Source: Chaetorhynchus papuensis (Eukaryota; Chordata; Aves; Passeriformes; Rhipiduridae). From it: a stretch of DNA of 64,000 bases. The stretch covers positions 124,001 through 188,000 of the forward strand of contig VWYX01001137.1 in the NCBI GenBank assembly GCA_013396525.1, given 5' to 3'. Of this stretch, positions 60,201-64,000 are shown one piece after another. The notes beneath the pieces were generated by a model. It saw only the letters and a list, made by a program, of their open reading frames with translations. It was not told where the DNA came from and did not search any database. The position numbers and the translations under genes were made by a program. Within the stretch, counting starts at the first letter, position 1; the number at the start of each line of letters is the position of its first letter.

Positions 60201-63200
60201 AGAGTGTGGTGGTGTCTGCTCTAGGTGCTGAATTAGGAGGAAAGGCCATAGTGTCAGCCCAGCTGGTACTCAGTACTGAAGTTACTTGAAATACAAATTG
60301 AGCCCCTTTTCATATTTATATGGATAAATATATTTCATAGTGAATTTTTACTTAAGTTCCTTCAAATAGGAACTCATTAGGAGGAACCTGTGGTGGCAGA
60401 TCCCAGGTCTGGAGGGGAAACAAATAGTTGTCAAGTGCTGCTTGTAAGGAGCATATTTTATGGACTTTGAAGTCACATAATAGCTCTATACTTGATAAAT
60501 ACTGAGTGTATGCTTGCAGCTGTACTAGGATTTTGCTGAAGTAAATGTGGCTTTTCCCTTTTGCACTTTTCTAATGAAATATTCCATAGGTGCAGCTGTG
60601 GTATAAGCACCTGAAACTATCTGTGCTGTTAATGGAACTCGCTAGATAACAAAATTATACCCAAAAGCTTTTGCTTAGTCTGGAGCAAGCACATGTTGGA
60701 ATGTATTGGATAATTATAATTTTCAGTGTTTCAAAGCAACAGCGGATGGTGGAAGTGTATTAAGGTTTTAGAGAGAGGTAGATTGTGAGTGGTAATAAAT
60801 TCTCTGCATCGCCAAAACTCAATGCTATAAAAAGGGATATTTTTGGCATAGAATCAGGTATTGATGTGGTGATAGCAAACTCTTTGTTGGTAAAGGTCTA
60901 AAGGTTTGTATGTGATGAGATCTGAGAACAAATTGTAATATGAAGTGAAAATCATGAACTTCATTCTTTTAAAGATGTACTTTCAAAACATGGGCTGTTG
61001 ACCTTAGTACATGGAAGACATTCCAGTGCCCCTCTTGTTTATGCAAAGTTCTTCCTTCTCATATAGATAGGAGAGATCTGGGTCAAATCCTGACATTAAT
61101 GAAATCACTGGCAAAATGAAACAATTTTAATGGAGCAGCAATTTCACTAAAAAAAGTGTCTTTTTTGTGTGAGAAGATTTTGTCTTCAGTGGCCAAGATA
61201 CAAAAGATACAGCAGAACTTGAAAGAGATGCAACAAAATTAGAAGTCTTTCCAGCTTTTTATTTCAAAGTGGTAGCTAGTTTCTTGTTTCAAACTACTGA
61301 ATCAATTATAACAACTGAAACAAAAAGAAAATTATTTCTTTTTCGATAGCATTTTGCAGTTATGCTGAGAGGTAACCAGTCCTTTCCCACCATCTGCTGT
61401 TATTTGAAGAGAACAGAGTATTTTGAGGACAATAAAGCTACCAAGAGCCCTACTATTTACATATATAATCTATCTTGGTCTCCGTGTTTAAGTGACTATT
61501 TGAATTTCTTATCAAAGTAATAAAGGAAAAAAGCCAAAAGAGGGAAAGACGCCAGCTGATAATGCTACTGTGATAACATGTAATTGGATACTGGCTAACA
61601 TACTTTGGGAAGAGGAATTTGATATTAAGCCAGGGAGTCTGGATATCTGGAAGGATCAGGGAAGTAGATCCCCGACTGATAAAAGCAGTTGTAGAACTGC
61701 CAGGAGGAGTTGTGGCAGCTAACACCAGCCAAAGATTAGGGTTGCTCCTCCAGGATTGCTCTTCCTTAAACCATCATTAAATCACTGTAACCTTCAATGG
61801 AAATCTCTCTACTCTTTTGCTCTCCCAGTTTCTCTTTGGGTGACTCTGTTTTTCTGGTGTCATATTGGCACTAAAAGGCCACTCCAGCTGAAATCGTGGA
61901 TGCTCAGCACAGCTCTGGAAAACTGCAGGCAACTGAATAGCTGCTTCAGGTAGCATGTGCTTTTGAAAATGCAATATACTCATTTTTTATGATTTTTATT
62001 GAAGACATGTCAGCAAAGTGCCTGTGGCACTGTGCAATTAACTCAAAAAGTGCTTTGAGACATTCTGATTCAAAACATTCTTGTTCCAACTTCTATTTGG
62101 AGCACATTTTCCAAATCATATCTCACTTGCAACAATAAGGATAAACCCAGAAGGCCTGATCTCTGCTTTAGAACTAGCAGATATTTTTTTCTATTTTACA
62201 AAACCACAGAGGGTATTTTGCTTTCAAATAAAGAAGTCAAAACAGAGAGTGACTGTCAGTCAGTTTAGGTGTTGGATTCAATTGTATAATTTAAACTTAA
62301 CCTGTTGCATTTCCTTTCCCTTTCCATGAAATGTTATGCTCAGCAATGCTAATCCCTTTATGAAGAAAGACAGCTCACAGAGATAACCTTTGATCTTTTG
62401 CTTTTTCTTGCACATCAAGGCACATAAAACAGATGTCTCCATCAGAGAGTTTAGTCCCCCTAAGACCCTACACCATGAGGAGTGATAAGAGCTTTTGGTT
62501 TTGGTGCCTTCTTCATTCTTTCTTGAAAGCAAATTCTTACTCTTGCTGATTTGCTGTGAATATCAACTTGGAAATACTCTTTTTCGTCATACTTTTTTCA
62601 TCTTTTGAAAGTCAGTCAACCAAGCTCTCTCTGTTAATTTTAAGAGCAGTGGAATACAAGATTGCCAGAAGTTGCCTGTAATGATGCCTTCTTCCTTTTG
62701 TGGATGTGAAAAAAATGGCAGTCTCTAAACAGAAAGAAAATGTGAAGATTGATGTGGAAAATGAGAAGGTATTGTACATGAGCACTTAAAGGGCTTTTAT
62801 TACATGGAATGCAATGTACTATGCTACACACGTTGGCCACCATTTTCTACAGTCAGGTGAGAACCTCTTATTTGTAGTGCATCTTAGAGCAAATGACATT
62901 TTCCAGTAGATAATGATTAATTTAACTTAGTCTGATGCTGTCTAGAAATCTGTGTAAATTAGTGCTGATTGTATGAAGTGCTGTGCAGACAGGAGCAGAC
63001 TGGAGGGACCAGGGCACAGCAATGCAGCATGGGGTCACTGCCGGATGTGGCACAGGGCCGAGGGTCAGAGGGAATGGGTAGTGCCCAGGGGAAAGGAGTT
63101 TGAGTCAGAATTTCTCCTTCCAGACCCACGTTGAACTGTTCCAGATTTGGCCCTGGGCTATGTTCCTTCAGGATTTTTTTCCCTTCAGAGGTGGCATTGT

Positions 63201-64000
63201 GGAGGACAGGGCGCTCGGTGTTGGTGCAGCCAGTCCTGCTTCCTGCGCCTTTCTGGGTCCCCATTTTGTCATTTGGAATCTATGGTTGTAGCTTTTCATT
63301 GATGCAGCAGCCTGGGCTTTCTTCTTTTCTACTTACCCTGTTGTCTCAGTATTAGTGGCTGTAGTACACGCTGTGTTCGGATTTCAGGAGGTTCAGAAAC
63401 CCAGGATGAATAGGAATTACTTCGTAATGACCCAGCAAAGTGATTTGTCACAATATCTGTTTCAAGTGCTGCTAACAGTTTTCCTCTTGGTGATCACTTG
63501 ATGCAGCTGATGACTAATGAACCTGGCTCTTTGTCTGATGCCATTACTAGTGGTGGGAGGAGGAGGAAGGTGGTTGTGACTGCAGGGATGCTGAGGTGAC
63601 TTTGCAAGGATCTGGATTCCGTGTTTCTCGTGAGAAAATGGACAAAAGGAAGAAACTGGGTTTCATATGTGCAAGTCTGAAAATCAAGTTTCATTAAAAT
63701 ACATGTAGACATGTTGTGTAATTAGATAAAGAGATATGAAGGGGTTTTATTTCTGCCTGACATCGGGAGACTTAACTCATTGGCAGGCAAAAATTACAAC
63801 ACGTTTTGGGCACGAGAGTTCACAACAGAGATTTCCATTATTGAAAATAATGACTTTAAAACTAGAAGGAGCTACCTGTGTCCTCTCCCCCCACAGTGCA
63901 GTTGCTGTGGTGTGGGTCAGGTGTGGGCCAGGTGTGGGCATGCTGGCTCTGCTTTCATCTTCTTGAGGCAGGGGGAACATTTTTCCTGACTTGTGGTAAT
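60201..64000. other. Non-coding AT-rich stretch, probably intron
   Basis: No exon, RNA gene or transposon can be supported to the end of the window. All frames are under about 105 codons, overlap antisense to others and lack domains. If the gene starting at 56763 is real, this is most likely its first intron. Confidence 0.55.

Noticed and set aside
1..64000. tRNA, rRNA, CRISPR arrays, microRNA hairpins or bacterial-type operons
   Set aside because: I looked for tRNA box B-like sequence, regular spaced repeats and microRNA-length hairpins and found none that hold up; the two perfect hairpins are too short.

Overview
This window looks like ordinary, mostly non-coding vertebrate DNA, most likely from a bird. 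The main evidence is six fragments of CR1 LINE retrotransposons. One of them, at 59259-59788, ends in the ATTCTATG/ATTCTGTG tail typical of avian CR1. Other support is the AT-rich background with isolated CpG islands, the low density of other interspersed repeats, and the lack of any bacterial-style gene packing. CR1 also occurs in turtles and crocodilians, so 'bird' is an inference and the species cannot be read from the sequence. Most open reading frames are what chance gives in DNA of this composition; frames of 100-135 codons are expected several times in 64 kb.

Layout. Positions 1-28860 are intergenic or intronic: AT-rich, with CR1 pieces at 8525-8612 (+), 9879-10200 (+, reverse transcriptase part) and 14440-15095 (-), a few microsatellites and some hairpins. 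Positions 28870-29815 are a moderately CpG-rich island of unknown role. Positions 29816-56200 are again AT-rich, with a guanine-run cluster (30282-30311), a small degenerate tandem repeat (32840-32956), two splice-bounded open segments (34886-35023 and 36028-36177) and an old antisense CR1 copy (45330-46175). Positions 56210-57520 are a strong CpG island interrupted by a 140-base assembly gap (56599-56738). Just after the gap is the one feature I would call a gene start: a coding first exon on the + strand with its ATG at 56763 and a GTGAGT splice donor at 56859. The rest, to 64000, is probably the first intron of that gene and carries a recent + strand CR1 3' end followed by an older antisense CR1.

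I could not identify the gene. Its first 32 residues are acidic and alanine/proline rich and end in a short amphipathic stretch. If later coding exons exist, they probably lie beyond the right edge; one weak candidate second exon is at 58290-58427. I found no CRISPR array, tRNA, rRNA, operon or other multi-gene system, and nothing that I would honestly present as an undescribed biological system. The items most worth checking are the gene start beside the gap, the G-quadruplex motif just inside intron 1, and the pair of phase-compatible putative exons near 35-36 kb.
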